Positions 52,987-60,682 of a stretch of 64,000 nucleotides of DNA are shown piece after piece. The notes beneath the pieces are model-generated. The model saw nothing but the letters and a program-made list of their open reading frames with translations, was not told the origin of the DNA and did not search any database. The position numbers and the translations under genes were made by a program. Positions within the stretch are counted from its first letter, which is position 1, and each line of letters opens with the position of its first letter. The DNA is taken from the NCBI GenBank assembly GCA_965206145.1, contig CBDBIK010000006.1, positions 170,137 to 234,136 on the forward strand, in the 5' to 3' direction. The stretch comes from CBDBIK01 sp965206145. Its GTDB lineage: Bacteria > Pseudomonadota > Alphaproteobacteria > TMED109.

Positions 52987-53525
52987 GCGGTGCCCTTCGA
53001 GCCCGGCAGGAACGCCTGCGCCATTTTCGCCGCAGCCCGGTCGCAGAACCACCACGTGACGCAGGAGATGGCGAGGTAGAGGATGACCATGCCGGCGGCA
53101 CCCGGATCGCTCCCCGTCGGAGTCCGCACGACGATCGTCCAGGCAAGAGCGACGAGGGCAACGGTGAGCGCGGGCCGCATGAGGCCGCGGACGAAGTCAA
53201 CGATCACCATCAGCCAGTTCTGGGCAGGGGTGAGGCCATGTGTCGCATAAGCCGCCCGGTCAGCCTTGATCGATGTGAGCAGTGCGTCGTGCTCGGCGGT
53301 GCGCTCGCGGGCCGCCGCCTCGATGCGATCGCTCTCAAGCTCGTGTGCCCGGAGCGTCGCACCAACCTCGGCCTCGGCGGCAATGTGCCTGAGATCGAGC
53401 TCGCGCAACGCCAGTTCGTGCGTGAGGTCTTGGCGTTTCTGGAAGAGGCCAACGCCGCGCGAGATCAGAGTACCGAGGATACCGGTCGCGCCGCCACCGA
53501 GAACCAACTGGAGGATGTCAAACAC
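52983..53525 (-). CDS. Holin-like 3-TM phage protein
   Basis: About 180 aa. An N-terminal hydrophobic segment (LQLVLGGGATGILGTLISRG) leads to a long charged helix (residues 35-85) and two C-terminal membrane helices (ALTVALVALAWTIVV and GMVILYLAISCVTWWF). This matches 3-TM holin-type proteins of alphaproteobacterial phages and gene transfer agents. The start is uncertain. GTG 53525 is the first common start codon, but a strong GGAGGAAA lies 18 nt upstream of it, so an upstream rare start is possible. It should time lysis with the neighbouring DUF5675 protein. Confidence 0.65.
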   Translation of the reverse strand: MFDILQLVLGGGATGILGTLISRGVGLFQKRQDLTHELALRELDLRHIAAEAEVGATLRAHELESDRIEAAARERTAEHDALLTSIKADRAAYATHGLTPAQNWLMVIVDFVRGLMRPALTVALVALAWTIVVRTPTGSDPGAAGMVILYLAISCVTWWFCDRAAAKMAQAFLPGSKGTA

Positions 53526-53589
53526 GGATTCGATTGTCAGTTTCCTCCGACCCGTTGCAGACCCCGTTCGGGGCACTTGCAAGGCCGTT

Positions 53590-54021
53590 TCATGGGGCTT
53601 GCACCGCAAGGTTGAAGGTCTCGCCTGCCATCGCCGCGGTAAAAGCCCGCAACGTCGGCCGCGACACCAGGACCGCGCGCTGGCGGCGATCGCGGACCGC
53701 GAGCTCGCCGCGCCTGCGCCCAAGAAGAACGCAGCCCTGCGTATGGGTGTGTAGTCCCTGGTCGGGGTCGCCGCCGACGTTGCCGGAATGAATGAGGATG
53801 TGACTGCGACCCGGCACGTCGGTAACCAGATAGCACTCGCCGTAGCGGGGGCTCCGGTGCCAGACTGTTCGGTACTCGCCGGCGGGGATGCAGGACCGGC
53901 CCCGCGCGTTGTCGCGCCAGGGCGGCTCCATGGTGTGGGCAAGCGGTTCGCCATCCACCAGCAGCACGCCGAGCGTGCCGTGGTCGGAAGAAACATCACG
54001 GATGAGATCAGCACGGGACAT
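53590..54021 (-). CDS. DUF5675 protein, first gene of the leftward late operon
   Basis: 143 aa. DHGTLGVLLVDGEPLAHTME, then IPAGEYRTVWHRSPRYGECY and the His-rich ILIHSGNVGGDPDQGLHTHT with GCVLLG are DUF5675 signatures. The HSGN...GC arrangement resembles L,D-transpeptidase-type catalytic centres, so a role in cell-wall degradation is plausible but unproven. ATG 54021 lies 35 nt downstream of the 17-bp late-promoter dyad. Confidence 0.8.
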   Translation of the reverse strand: MSRADLIRDVSSDHGTLGVLLVDGEPLAHTMEPPWRDNARGRSCIPAGEYRTVWHRSPRYGECYLVTDVPGRSHILIHSGNVGGDPDQGLHTHTQGCVLLGRRRGELAVRDRRQRAVLVSRPTLRAFTAAMAGETFNLAVQAP

Positions 54022-54055
54022 GAGCTGATGGTGCCGCGACCGCGCGCGCAAGAAC

Positions 54056-54072
54056 AGGTGACAGGTGTCACA
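54056..54072 (-). promoter_or_regulatory. Late-operon activator dyad, leftward copy
   Basis: On the minus strand this reads TGTGACACCTGTCACCT, with inverted half-sites GTGACA and TGTCAC separated by CC. It lies between the mor stop and the DUF5675 start. The identical 17-mer occurs at 63692-63708 in front of the rightward late operon. Mor/C-type activators bind such dyads upstream of weak promoters. Confidence 0.75.
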
Positions 54073-54076
54073 TGTT

Positions 54077-54412
54077 TTACGTCGTTGCCAGATAGCGACG
54101 GACGCTGCGGGGCGTTGTCCCTAGCCGCCGGGCGATTTCGCCAAGGTCGAGGCCGCGCCTGGCATAGATGTGTGCGCGCCGATGCCGGGACTGGGCCACG
54201 TAATACGATTGCCCACCATATTGCATGGCCAGCTGGATCGCCGCATCGCGCCCCTCGATCAGGCGGTTGTCGTTGCGGAATTGGCTGAGCTTGGCGATGT
54301 AGATCGATCGCCCCCCGTGACGCTCAACAAAGGCCAAAGCCGCATCAATGCCGGCGATGGCTTCGAGATCGTCCAGATCAATGCTGTTTCGACCGACGAC
54401 ATCCTCCGTCAT
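54077..54412 (-). CDS. Mor-type late transcription activator
   Basis: 111 aa. An N-terminal dimerisation region (DLDDLEAIAGIDAALAFVER through to GGRSIYIAKLSQF) and a C-terminal helix-turn-helix (RRGLDLGEIARRLGTTPRSVRRYL) match the Mor/C family of Mu. Mor dimers bind dyad DNA and recruit RNA polymerase to middle or late promoters. A matching dyad lies 5 bp after its stop. It ends the early operon and would switch on both late arms. Confidence 0.85.
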   Translation of the reverse strand: MTEDVVGRNSIDLDDLEAIAGIDAALAFVERHGGRSIYIAKLSQFRNDNRLIEGRDAAIQLAMQYGGQSYYVAQSRHRRAHIYARRGLDLGEIARRLGTTPRSVRRYLATT

Positions 54413-54681
54413 CGGCTCCTCCGCTCAAGGGGGTACACCGTGACCAGGCAATCAAGAGAGGTGTCGTAGACGGCGGTGATCCGCTCCCGGGCGCGCCGGA
54501 TGATGATTTCGTGGCGTCGGCGGCCGTTGCGCTCGAATGCCGGCCGCATTCGCCGGAGCCTCTCCTCGAGGGCGGCGGTGTCGAGATCCGTGAACCCGCG
54601 TTCGCCGGCGCGCCTTGCCGCGTGGATCTGGCAGCGGCGGCGGCGGAGCACCGCCTCCTCGACGTCGGCCGCGTGTCTCAC
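54409..54681 (-). CDS. Small Arg-rich early protein, unknown
   Basis: 90 aa with a basic helical central part (AALEERLRRMRPAFERNGRR), then HEIIIRRARERITAVYDTSL and LVTVYPLERRSR. GTG 54681 overlaps the gemA stop by 4 nt and its end overlaps mor by 4 nt, so it is a coupled operon member. I do not recognise the family. Confidence 0.6.
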   Translation of the reverse strand: MRHAADVEEAVLRRRRCQIHAARRAGERGFTDLDTAALEERLRRMRPAFERNGRRRHEIIIRRARERITAVYDTSLDCLVTVYPLERRSR

Positions 54682-55385
54682 GCCGCTTCCTTGCGCGCCG
54701 TGCGGATCCTCTTGCCGAAGGTGCGGATGAGTTTGTCGGCGTCTGCGGCAGGAAGTGCGGAGAGGCCCCGCCGACTGATCCCGAGGACGCGGGCGGCGTA
54801 GCTGGAGAGTGCTCCCGTGTCGGCGATCTCCACCAGTCCGAGCCCGTGCATGATCCGCCACTGCGCTTCAAGCACCCGCGCGCGCGGCGCATGGAACGGA
54901 CCCTGCGTCGACGCGTAGGGTGACCAGTCGACGCCGGCACCGCCCTCCTTCGCGGGCCTTGCGAGCCAGAGTTTCAGCGCCTCGATGACCCTGGTCATGT
55001 CGTTGCCGCCGCTCGCCCAGCGAGCGGAGTCGATCCCGAGTTGGCGTCGCACGAATCGGGCACATGCGGTGTCTGAGTTGTCGTCGATGACGCCCAGATG
55101 CCAGGCGGAGATCCAGAGTGCTCGCAATTTCGAGGTCTGCGGGCCGTTCGGCAGCCGATCTCGCAACCCCTCCCCGCGAGAGGCCTGCGGCTCGAACCCG
55201 AGCCGCCGCATTTCGTCCACCACCGAGCGGAGATCGTCGCCATCCATCGCCGTGAGCGAGCGTTTCCCGGTGACGCGAAGCTGCAGGTGGTGGCGGGCGT
55301 CGTCGTCGAGGCCGAGCGCGCGGGCACCGACGTGCACCAGCCGGATCATCCGCCCACGCCCGGGGTCGGTCGTCGGTTCCGGCAT
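54678..55385 (-). CDS. GemA/gp16-like regulator, DUF1018
   Basis: 235 aa. IRLVHVGARALGLDDDARHH, LQLRVTGKRSLTAMDGDDLR and a later KLRALWISAWHLGVIDD are hallmarks of DUF1018 (Mu gp16/GemA), a modulator of host gene expression and DNA topology in Mu. ATG 55385 was chosen; the longer frame covers the upstream gene. The C-terminal half is an extension with an ALSSYAARVLGIS segment. Confidence 0.82.
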   Translation of the reverse strand: MPEPTTDPGRGRMIRLVHVGARALGLDDDARHHLQLRVTGKRSLTAMDGDDLRSVVDEMRRLGFEPQASRGEGLRDRLPNGPQTSKLRALWISAWHLGVIDDNSDTACARFVRRQLGIDSARWASGGNDMTRVIEALKLWLARPAKEGGAGVDWSPYASTQGPFHAPRARVLEAQWRIMHGLGLVEIADTGALSSYAARVLGISRRGLSALPAADADKLIRTFGKRIRTARKEAA

Positions 55386-55657
55386 CAGAACTTCCGCCGC
55401 CACTCGGGCGGGCGTGCCGACTTGGGCTGCGTCGCCGCCGCCCCTCCCGTCTCCGGAACCTCTGACCAAGTAACGAGGAAGTGCGGGCCGAGTTTTGTCT
55501 TGACGTAGCGGACGAGACCATCGCGCTCAAGCGCGAAAAGGATGCCCAGCAGCTCGCTCTCACGGCAACCCAGCTCGCGGGCGATCAAGGAGGAGCAGAA
55601 GCGTCCCGCCGCAAGCGAAGCGAGTACGGCATCCCGGGTGGGACCGCTGCCGCTCAC
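55385..55657 (-). CDS. Small winged-helix-like protein
   Basis: 90 aa. TRDAVLASLAAGRFCSSLIA and RELGCRESELLGILFALERD form a predicted winged helix, followed by GLVRYVKTKLGPHFLVTW and a basic, disordered tail. It lies between gemA and the Gam-like gene and overlaps the gemA start by one base. It is probably a DNA-binding early regulator; the exact family is unknown. Confidence 0.6.
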   Translation of the reverse strand: MSGSGPTRDAVLASLAAGRFCSSLIARELGCRESELLGILFALERDGLVRYVKTKLGPHFLVTWSEVPETGGAAATQPKSARPPEWRRKF

Positions 55658-55659
55658 GC

Positions 55660-56181
55660 TCAGACCTCCTCGTCTGGCAGCAAAGCTGCCACCAGCTTGT
55701 CGAGATCGTCGCTCGCCGCGGCGATGATGATCTCGTCTGCGACATCATCGATCTGCACCCCGATCGCGGCGAGCGAGCGGGCATCAAGGTTGCGCAGGGC
55801 TGGCTTGGCCAATGATTCGCGTACTCTTACAAGGTCGTCCGCGCGGTTCGGTAGCTTCCTGCGGATGCGGGTGATGACCTGCGCTTCATCGCCAAGATCG
55901 ATCCGCCCGGGCAACTTTCGCAACCCAAACTTCACCCCGTCGCAGGTCTGCGTCCGAGGTCTCTCAAAGAGCGCCCGCGATCCATCGATTGCGGTACGGA
56001 GCGCGTCCTTCGCGGCCGAGGCGCGCACCACCGCTGCTTGCAGGGACCTCTTGCGGGCTCGGAGAATCGCACGCTGATCGTCGTGGATGTCGTCAACCAC
56101 GTCCTGGAGCGCACCGCGCTCCCTGGCGTAGGTCTTGGCGAGGTCGGCGACCTCGCCAAGGGCAATCTTTGTGCCGCTCAT
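55660..56181 (-). CDS. Early phage protein, possibly Gam-like DNA-end protector
   Basis: 173 aa, mostly helical: a long coiled coil (residues 10-60) is followed by TCDGVKFGLRKLPGRIDLGD, a short beta region, and a helical tail. The coiled coil plus central beta hairpin and its position after MuB recall Mu Gam, a Ku-like end-binding protein, but sequence identity looks low. ATG 56181 overlaps the micro-ORF stop by ATGA coupling and has GGAGGAGGAG upstream. Confidence 0.5.
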   Translation of the reverse strand: MSGTKIALGEVADLAKTYARERGALQDVVDDIHDDQRAILRARKRSLQAAVVRASAAKDALRTAIDGSRALFERPRTQTCDGVKFGLRKLPGRIDLGDEAQVITRIRRKLPNRADDLVRVRESLAKPALRNLDARSLAAIGVQIDDVADEIIIAAASDDLDKLVAALLPDEEV

Positions 56182-56282
56182 GAGCTCCTCCTCCTCAAAG
56201 TGATGCGGAGCCACCAACGGATCTGACGAGCGACGAAGCAGCGACAGCGACGACGACGGCGGCGTTCAAGAGTCACGCTCAT
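56178..56282 (-). CDS. Arginine-rich 34-aa micro-ORF
   Basis: MSVTLERRRRRRCRCFVARQ, then IRWWLRITLRRRSS; 13 of 34 residues are Arg. Its ATG overlaps the stop of the upstream small gene (ATGA) and its TGA overlaps the start of the downstream gene in the same way. The double 4-nt coupling supports translation, at least as a bridging reading frame. Function unknown. Confidence 0.4.
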   Translation of the reverse strand: MSVTLERRRRRRCRCFVARQIRWWLRITLRRRSS

Positions 56283-56527
56283 TTGGATCTCCCGTCGAAA
56301 GGTCGAAAGGCAAGAACCTGCTCCCGATCAGGGATGGGCGGCCTACTGGGGCCGCCGTCGGGGATCTCTTCGACGGAGTCCAGCTCATCGGCGAGCTCGA
56401 ACAGTGCAGCACACTTTTCGACCCACTCCACCCGCTCCGTCGGAGTGTTGAACTCGAGGCGCTGGTCTGCGATCCAGGAACGAATCCGTGCGCCCGGCGG
56501 GGGCCCCGCGACATGCGGGCCGCTCAT
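56279..56527 (-). CDS. Small phage protein, unknown
   Basis: 82 aa: MSGPHVAGPPPGARIRSWIA, then a helical acidic segment (EWVEKCAALFELADELDSVE) and a proline-rich tail. It overlaps its neighbours on both sides by 4 nt. No recognised domain. Support comes from operon continuity. Confidence 0.55.
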   Translation of the reverse strand: MSGPHVAGPPPGARIRSWIADQRLEFNTPTERVEWVEKCAALFELADELDSVEEIPDGGPSRPPIPDREQVLAFRPFDGRSK

Positions 56528-56817
56528 GCTCCGGCCTCCTCGGCTCGGCCGACAACTGTTTGGCCGAGATTCGTCAACGTCCAGCCGACCCCCAGGCCGC
56601 CTGATAGCGATATGCTGCTGACCAGAAACTCCTTCTCGAGCTTGCGCAGGCGAACCAGCATCCGGGCCGGACTTGTGTCCGCAGGTCTGGCCAATTCGAC
56701 AGTCGATACCACCGCCTCCGCCGGCCGGTCCGCGAGCCGGCGCAGAACGAGAAGGTCCGCGCCGGACACCGCAGCCTCGATCCTGCGGTCTGCACCGTTT
56801 TCGCGTAGCACGATCAT
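56524..56817 (-). CDS. Small winged-helix-like phage protein
   Basis: 97 aa. A winged-helix-like core, VSGADLLVLRRLADRPAEAV through to ARMLVRLRKLEKEFLVSS, is followed by GVGWTLTNLGQTVVGRA. ATG 56817 overlaps the transposase B stop (ATGA). It is probably a MarR-like DNA-binding domain; the family is not certain. Confidence 0.6.
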   Translation of the reverse strand: MIVLRENGADRRIEAAVSGADLLVLRRLADRPAEAVVSTVELARPADTSPARMLVRLRKLEKEFLVSSISLSGGLGVGWTLTNLGQTVVGRAEEAGA

Positions 56818-57818
56818 GGCGCGCCTCCTTCCTCGGCGGCCGCCGTCAGGTCTTCTGCCTGGACGGTGGTGGCGCGACCCTCTGCCTTGGCATGAATCCA
56901 CGCACGTACAAGGAGTCGGCGCAGCGCGTGCAGCCCACCGGCGGCCTGCGCCGAAGCGAGTAGGAGGCGCGTCTCTCGTGCCGCGGTCTCGCGGCCCAGG
57001 ACCGCCCCGCCTAGCTCTCGGACGTCGGTCTCCGAGACCCTGCCCACCGGTAGGCGAATCCCAATTCGCCCGACGATCTGGTCGCAATGCGGCGAGGATG
57101 CCAACCGCGTCCACAACTCGTCGCCGCCAATCAGGGCGAGGCCGCATCCCGCCATGTCACGGATGCAACGGAGCTCGTCCAAGAGGCGAGCGGACAGGTG
57201 ATGCGCCTCGTCGACTGCGAGGAGGGCACCGCGGTCCCTGAGGCGGGCGACCGCCACGCTCTCGGCCGCCAGGGCTGAGACGTGACGTGCGCCTCCACCG
57301 ACCGCGTCGGCGACCCGGCCAAGAAGACCGGAGAGCGTCGTCACCGCCCCCGTCGCGACGACAAAGTGGGCAGCGGTGCGAGATCCGCAGTAGCGACGGC
57401 TCGCCCAGCTCTTACCGGCACCACTCCGGCCGTGAACCAGGACGACGTCGGCGGCGGCTTGAGCGTGACCGAGGACGGCCTCGATGTCGGCCGTGACTTG
57501 AAGGGATGCATGGCGGTCGAGACCCGCGCCGCCGATCGCCCGGCGAGCGCGCTCGCGCCGCGTCTCGATCCACGTCTCGATGCGCTTCGAGACCGCTCCC
57601 ACATCGCCCTCATATCTGTCGCGGAGCCATTTGGAGAGGGTGGCACTGCTCACACCGCGACCGATCTCCCGCGCTGCCTGCTGAATCGACAGTCCCGCAG
57701 CCTCCATCTCGTCGCGGCAATCGGCGACGAGCGAAGCTTGAGAGATCCGCCCGGTGCCGGGCAGGGCGACGATGTTGCCACCGTCGTTCTGATGATCGAA
57801 TTGATTCTGAGTGCTCAT
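56814..57818 (-). CDS. Mu B-like transposition ATPase
   Basis: 334 aa. An N-terminal HTH (LSIQQAAREIGRGVSSATLS, about residues 43-62) precedes an AAA+ ATPase with Walker A VHGRSGAGKSWASRRY (near 128) and Walker B ALLAVDEAHHLSARLLDELR. The C-terminal helical domain is also as in MuB. It binds target DNA and delivers it to transposase A. Its start overlaps the transposase A stop by 4 nt. Confidence 0.92.
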   Translation of the reverse strand: MSTQNQFDHQNDGGNIVALPGTGRISQASLVADCRDEMEAAGLSIQQAAREIGRGVSSATLSKWLRDRYEGDVGAVSKRIETWIETRRERARRAIGGAGLDRHASLQVTADIEAVLGHAQAAADVVLVHGRSGAGKSWASRRYCGSRTAAHFVVATGAVTTLSGLLGRVADAVGGGARHVSALAAESVAVARLRDRGALLAVDEAHHLSARLLDELRCIRDMAGCGLALIGGDELWTRLASSPHCDQIVGRIGIRLPVGRVSETDVRELGGAVLGRETAARETRLLLASAQAAGGLHALRRLLVRAWIHAKAEGRATTVQAEDLTAAAEEGGAP

Positions 57819-59635
57819 AAATCAGAGTCCTTCTGGGATTGAATGATGCGAAGAGCCGCCGCGACTCCTCGCCGCGGACGGGACGGGGCCGTCTTGGTGG
57901 CGGCGGACGCCACCGGATCCGGGATCGGATCCGGCGACGGCAACTGAGGAAGGGAACCGTTTGCGACCAAGCGGACAACACCTGAAGCAGGATCGTTCGG
58001 CGCAGGCGGAGACGGCAGGTCCCGGTGCGCCCGGGCGAGCTCCTCCAGGTCGCGCCTCGCCCGAAGGCCACGCTCGGCGGCGCGGCGGAGATCCCGGCGC
58101 GCCGCCTCGTGCCGGCGAGCGGTGCCAGCGTCGGCGAATCCAACGGGGAGCACGCACTCCGCGCGGCCGATGTAGCGGCCGTCCCGGACGTGGAGGTAGA
58201 CAGCGCCGTGGAGCTCGCCCGGGTCGAAGCGGGCAACCAGGCTCTGGCCCGCCCGCTCGACCAACACGGGCGAGTGGTAGCGGTTGACTGGCATCCGCGC
58301 CCCACGCCCGCACCGAAGTGTGAATGTGCCGTCCGCGTTGATCGTCACGTCCTCGGCGGCGAGTAGCAGTACCGACGCCTGCGCCTGCGTCATGCGGCGC
58401 ACGGCTGCGCCCTTGATCTCCTCGGCCCAGACCTGGTCGAAGCTGCGTCCTGCCGCAGCTTCGGTCCGCCGGCCCGGGCGGGCATTGTGTTCGGCAACTG
58501 CCGCCGTGAGCACCGTCGCGAAAGTCTCGAGGGCGACGACGTTGGTGCGGTGCGTCTCAGGCCGGTCCTGGGTCGAGCGGCCGGTGTAAGCACCAACCAA
58601 CAGCGGGTGCGTGTCAACCTGCCGCGCGAGGTCGCCAAAGGCACGTTCGACGGGTTTGGAACGTCCCCGGCCTTTCCCTCGGCCGCCTGCGTCCGTATCC
58701 ACCGCCGTCGGGCTGTACTGTATCTCCAGCAGCGCGAGGATCCCCAGTAACTCCTCGCCCGTCGAACGCCATCTTTTGCGCCCCGACATGCCGCCGGTGA
58801 GAAATTTCGACGACGCCGCCAGCGTCTGGTCGACCACAAGTCGCTCGGGAACGCCATGCGCCACGATCAGCTCGTGGAGTGCAGTTCGAACGAGATCGGA
58901 CGACTCTGTCTCTCCGATCCTCCAGGAAAGAATTCGGCGGGTGCGGATGTCTTGCCACATCCAGACAACGGGACGCCCCTGACGACCGGTGGGAAAGCGC
59001 ACGATGACGTCATGGCGCCGACCATCACCGTTGACGATTTCAAGCGGCTTCAGGCCCGCCACCGTGCGGGTTTGATGGGGGTGAAGGTCGAGCGCGGCGA
59101 TCCTGCCGCGCCGGGCGCGGACGATCTCGGAGAGGGAAATATCGCGCTTTGTGCGACGCTGGAAGGCACGGAGCGAGGGACAGCCCCAGCCCCGGTCCTC
59201 GGCGATCCTCTCGATGCGGCGATGGCACGCCGCCGCGTCGGGAGCCTCCTCGCGCAGGTAGTCGCTGCACCAGTGACGCCAGATCTCGTCGGCTCCCAGC
59301 CCAGCCCACTCGTCCCGCCGGGGACGCCCACGCCCTGGACGGTCGAGGAGTGCGGCAAGACGTTCGCCGACGCTGACACCCCGGATGCGGCCGCGCCAGC
59401 CCGCGAGAGCCGAGCGTGACACGCCGCGCTCGCGCGCCGCCTGTACATCGGCGGTACTACGAGGCAGACCTCCGGCCACGAGTTCGTCGCTACGGGCGAC
59501 CGCGTCCAGGCGGGCGTAGGCACGGGTACGGCCCGCGTCCGTTGCACTCTCCCAGGCCGATGCCTGGGGGAACTCCTGCGGGGCCGCACAAGGCTCCTGC
59601 ATAGCTGGTGCAGGGCCATTGCAGATGTCCTGCAT
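57815..59635 (-). CDS. Mu A-like DDE transposase
   Basis: 606 aa from ATG 59635. An N-terminal HTH region (STADVQAARERGVSRSALAG) is followed by DNA-binding helices. The rve core has catalytic residues D204 (IVNGDGRRHD), D269 (LVVDQTLAAS) and E330 (KPVERAFGDLA). The spacing is close to MuA. The C-terminal beta-barrel and a basic, Pro-rich tail follow. It carries out integration and replicative transposition. The upstream part of the open frame (to 59977) overlaps the ParB-like gene and is not family-like. ATG 59602 is an alternative start. Confidence 0.93.
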   Translation of the reverse strand: MQDICNGPAPAMQEPCAAPQEFPQASAWESATDAGRTRAYARLDAVARSDELVAGGLPRSTADVQAARERGVSRSALAGWRGRIRGVSVGERLAALLDRPGRGRPRRDEWAGLGADEIWRHWCSDYLREEAPDAAACHRRIERIAEDRGWGCPSLRAFQRRTKRDISLSEIVRARRGRIAALDLHPHQTRTVAGLKPLEIVNGDGRRHDVIVRFPTGRQGRPVVWMWQDIRTRRILSWRIGETESSDLVRTALHELIVAHGVPERLVVDQTLAASSKFLTGGMSGRKRWRSTGEELLGILALLEIQYSPTAVDTDAGGRGKGRGRSKPVERAFGDLARQVDTHPLLVGAYTGRSTQDRPETHRTNVVALETFATVLTAAVAEHNARPGRRTEAAAGRSFDQVWAEEIKGAAVRRMTQAQASVLLLAAEDVTINADGTFTLRCGRGARMPVNRYHSPVLVERAGQSLVARFDPGELHGAVYLHVRDGRYIGRAECVLPVGFADAGTARRHEAARRDLRRAAERGLRARRDLEELARAHRDLPSPPAPNDPASGVVRLVANGSLPQLPSPDPIPDPVASAATKTAPSRPRRGVAAALRIIQSQKDSDL

Positions 59636-59673
59636 CGACCTTGCAAGGACCGGCCGGAGCGAGGCCAACGACC

Positions 59674-60378
59674 TCACCGGTCGGGCCCGTCGAACAGCGG
59701 TGCGAGCATCTTCCGCCTCGTCTCCTCGAGGCGAACAGCAGCACCATCGAACTCGCGCTCCAGCGCCATGCGCAGGGCGTTGCGCCGGTTGCCGTGAAGG
59801 GCATCCATGAGGGCGGTATTCCCCACGACCTCGGCGGCAATCCGCGCCGCGTCGCGGTACGAGCGGTGGACGAGCTTGCAGGCCGAACGGACCCGGGAAT
59901 GCGCCGCCGCCGCCATGTCCGCCGCCTCCTCCGGTGACGCCGGCACCCTCGATACCCGCTGACGTAGCTCCGCGCATTCGCGCTCAAGCTCCTGGATGCG
60001 ACCCTCGGTCGTCCTCTCCCGGACGGCGGCGCGCAGCTCCGAGCGGGACAACTCACCCGCCTCGATCCGGTCGAGGAAGACGTCGGCCTCTGATGCCGGC
60101 AGGCCGCGCACCTCCGCATGTACCGAAATGGCAAGGGTGAATCGCCGGCGATTCACCTCAAAAGCTTTGGCCGTGCTTGAAAACCGGATTAATTTCTCGG
60201 GGGACATCCCGATCCGGCGGGCAGTCTCCCGGAGCGATACGCCGTCCTCCTCAGCAATGGTGTTGGCAAGGTCGCCCAGTTCCCACGCAGCCGCCTGGCG
60301 CGACCCGACAAGCTGCCGGCAGCGCTCCAGCCGCTTATCCAGCAGGCTGCCCCGTAGAATGCGGGCGGGGACGCTCAC
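59674..60378 (-). CDS. ParB/KorB-like HTH DNA-binding protein
   Basis: 234 aa. A central helix-turn-helix, WELGDLANTIAEEDGVSLRE and TARRIGMSPEKLIRFSSTAK, resembles the ParB/KorB HTH. The helical bundle GLPASEADVFLDRIEAGELS and a long C-terminal coiled coil follow. No N-terminal ParB CTPase box is visible. GTG 60378 lies 15 bp from a 32-bp perfect palindrome, and another copy of the palindrome encodes VNRRRFT at residues 75-81 of this protein. An autoregulatory role is likely. There is no ParA partner nearby. Confidence 0.7.
   Translation of the reverse strand: MSVPARILRGSLLDKRLERCRQLVGSRQAAAWELGDLANTIAEEDGVSLRETARRIGMSPEKLIRFSSTAKAFEVNRRRFTLAISVHAEVRGLPASEADVFLDRIEAGELSRSELRAAVRERTTEGRIQELERECAELRQRVSRVPASPEEAADMAAAAHSRVRSACKLVHRSYRDAARIAAEVVGNTALMDALHGNRRNALRMALEREFDGAAVRLEETRRKMLAPLFDGPDR
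60136..60157. repeat. Palindrome copy 1, inside the ParB/KorB-like gene
   Basis: A perfect 22-bp palindrome with the core GTGAATCGCCGGCGATTCAC. It encodes VNRRRFT in the ParB/KorB-like protein, so it must satisfy both protein and DNA constraints. Confidence 0.9.
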
Positions 60379-60392
60379 GCGGCCCGAATTTC

Positions 60393-60424
60393 CAGGGGGT
60401 GAATCGCCGGCGATTCACCCCCTG
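60393..60424. promoter_or_regulatory. Palindrome copy 2, upstream of the ParB/KorB-like gene
   Basis: A perfect 32-bp palindrome: the 20-bp core flanked by CAGGGG and CCCCTG. It begins 15 bp before the GTG at 60378, where it would cover the ribosome-binding or promoter region, so it is probably an autoregulatory operator. Confidence 0.8.
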
Positions 60425-60484
60425 ACCCACTGACAACGTTGGTCAAGGAGACAGATTTTCCGAGAGAGTCCGGCGGCAGAGAGA

Positions 60485-60563
60485 TGGTGCCCAGGGGCGG
60501 TATCGAACCGCCGACACCGCAGGCGCATGAGCCCGCGTGCTCTACCAGCTGAGCTACCTGGGC
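60485..60563 (-). tRNA. tRNA-like gene 1 with enlarged anticodon loop (CAT-like)
   Basis: The minus strand folds into a cloverleaf: acceptor GCCCAGG/CCTGGGC, D arm GCTC-AGCTGGTA-GAGC, T arm GGCGG-TTCGATA-CCGCC and encoded ACCA. U8, A14, G18G19, U54U55C56 and A58 are all in place. The anticodon stem is CGCGG/CTGCG with a 10-nt loop, GCTCATGCGC, instead of 7. If the loop-closing G-C pairs form, an 8-nt or smaller loop with CAT after U33 results. G1-C72 excludes an initiator. The amino acid is uncertain (Met or Ile if CAT). Confidence 0.8.
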
Positions 60564-60590
60564 GATCGGAGCAAGAACTCTCCGGATTTC

Positions 60591-60622
60591 CAGGGGGTGA
60601 ATCGCCGGCGATTCACCCACTG
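60591..60622. promoter_or_regulatory. Palindrome copy 3, upstream of tRNA-like gene 1
   Basis: A 32-bp palindrome with one mismatched pair around the same 20-bp core. It ends 28 bp upstream of the 5' end of tRNA-like gene 1, where an operator could control its transcription. Confidence 0.8.
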
Positions 60623-60682
60623 ACCCACTGACAACGTTGGCCAAGGAGACAGATTTTCCGAGAGAGTCCGGCGGCGGAGAGA

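Noticed and set aside
57282..57842. A 186-codon + strand frame opposite transposase B
   Set aside because: Antisense shadow; the minus strand holds the AAA+ motifs of MuB.
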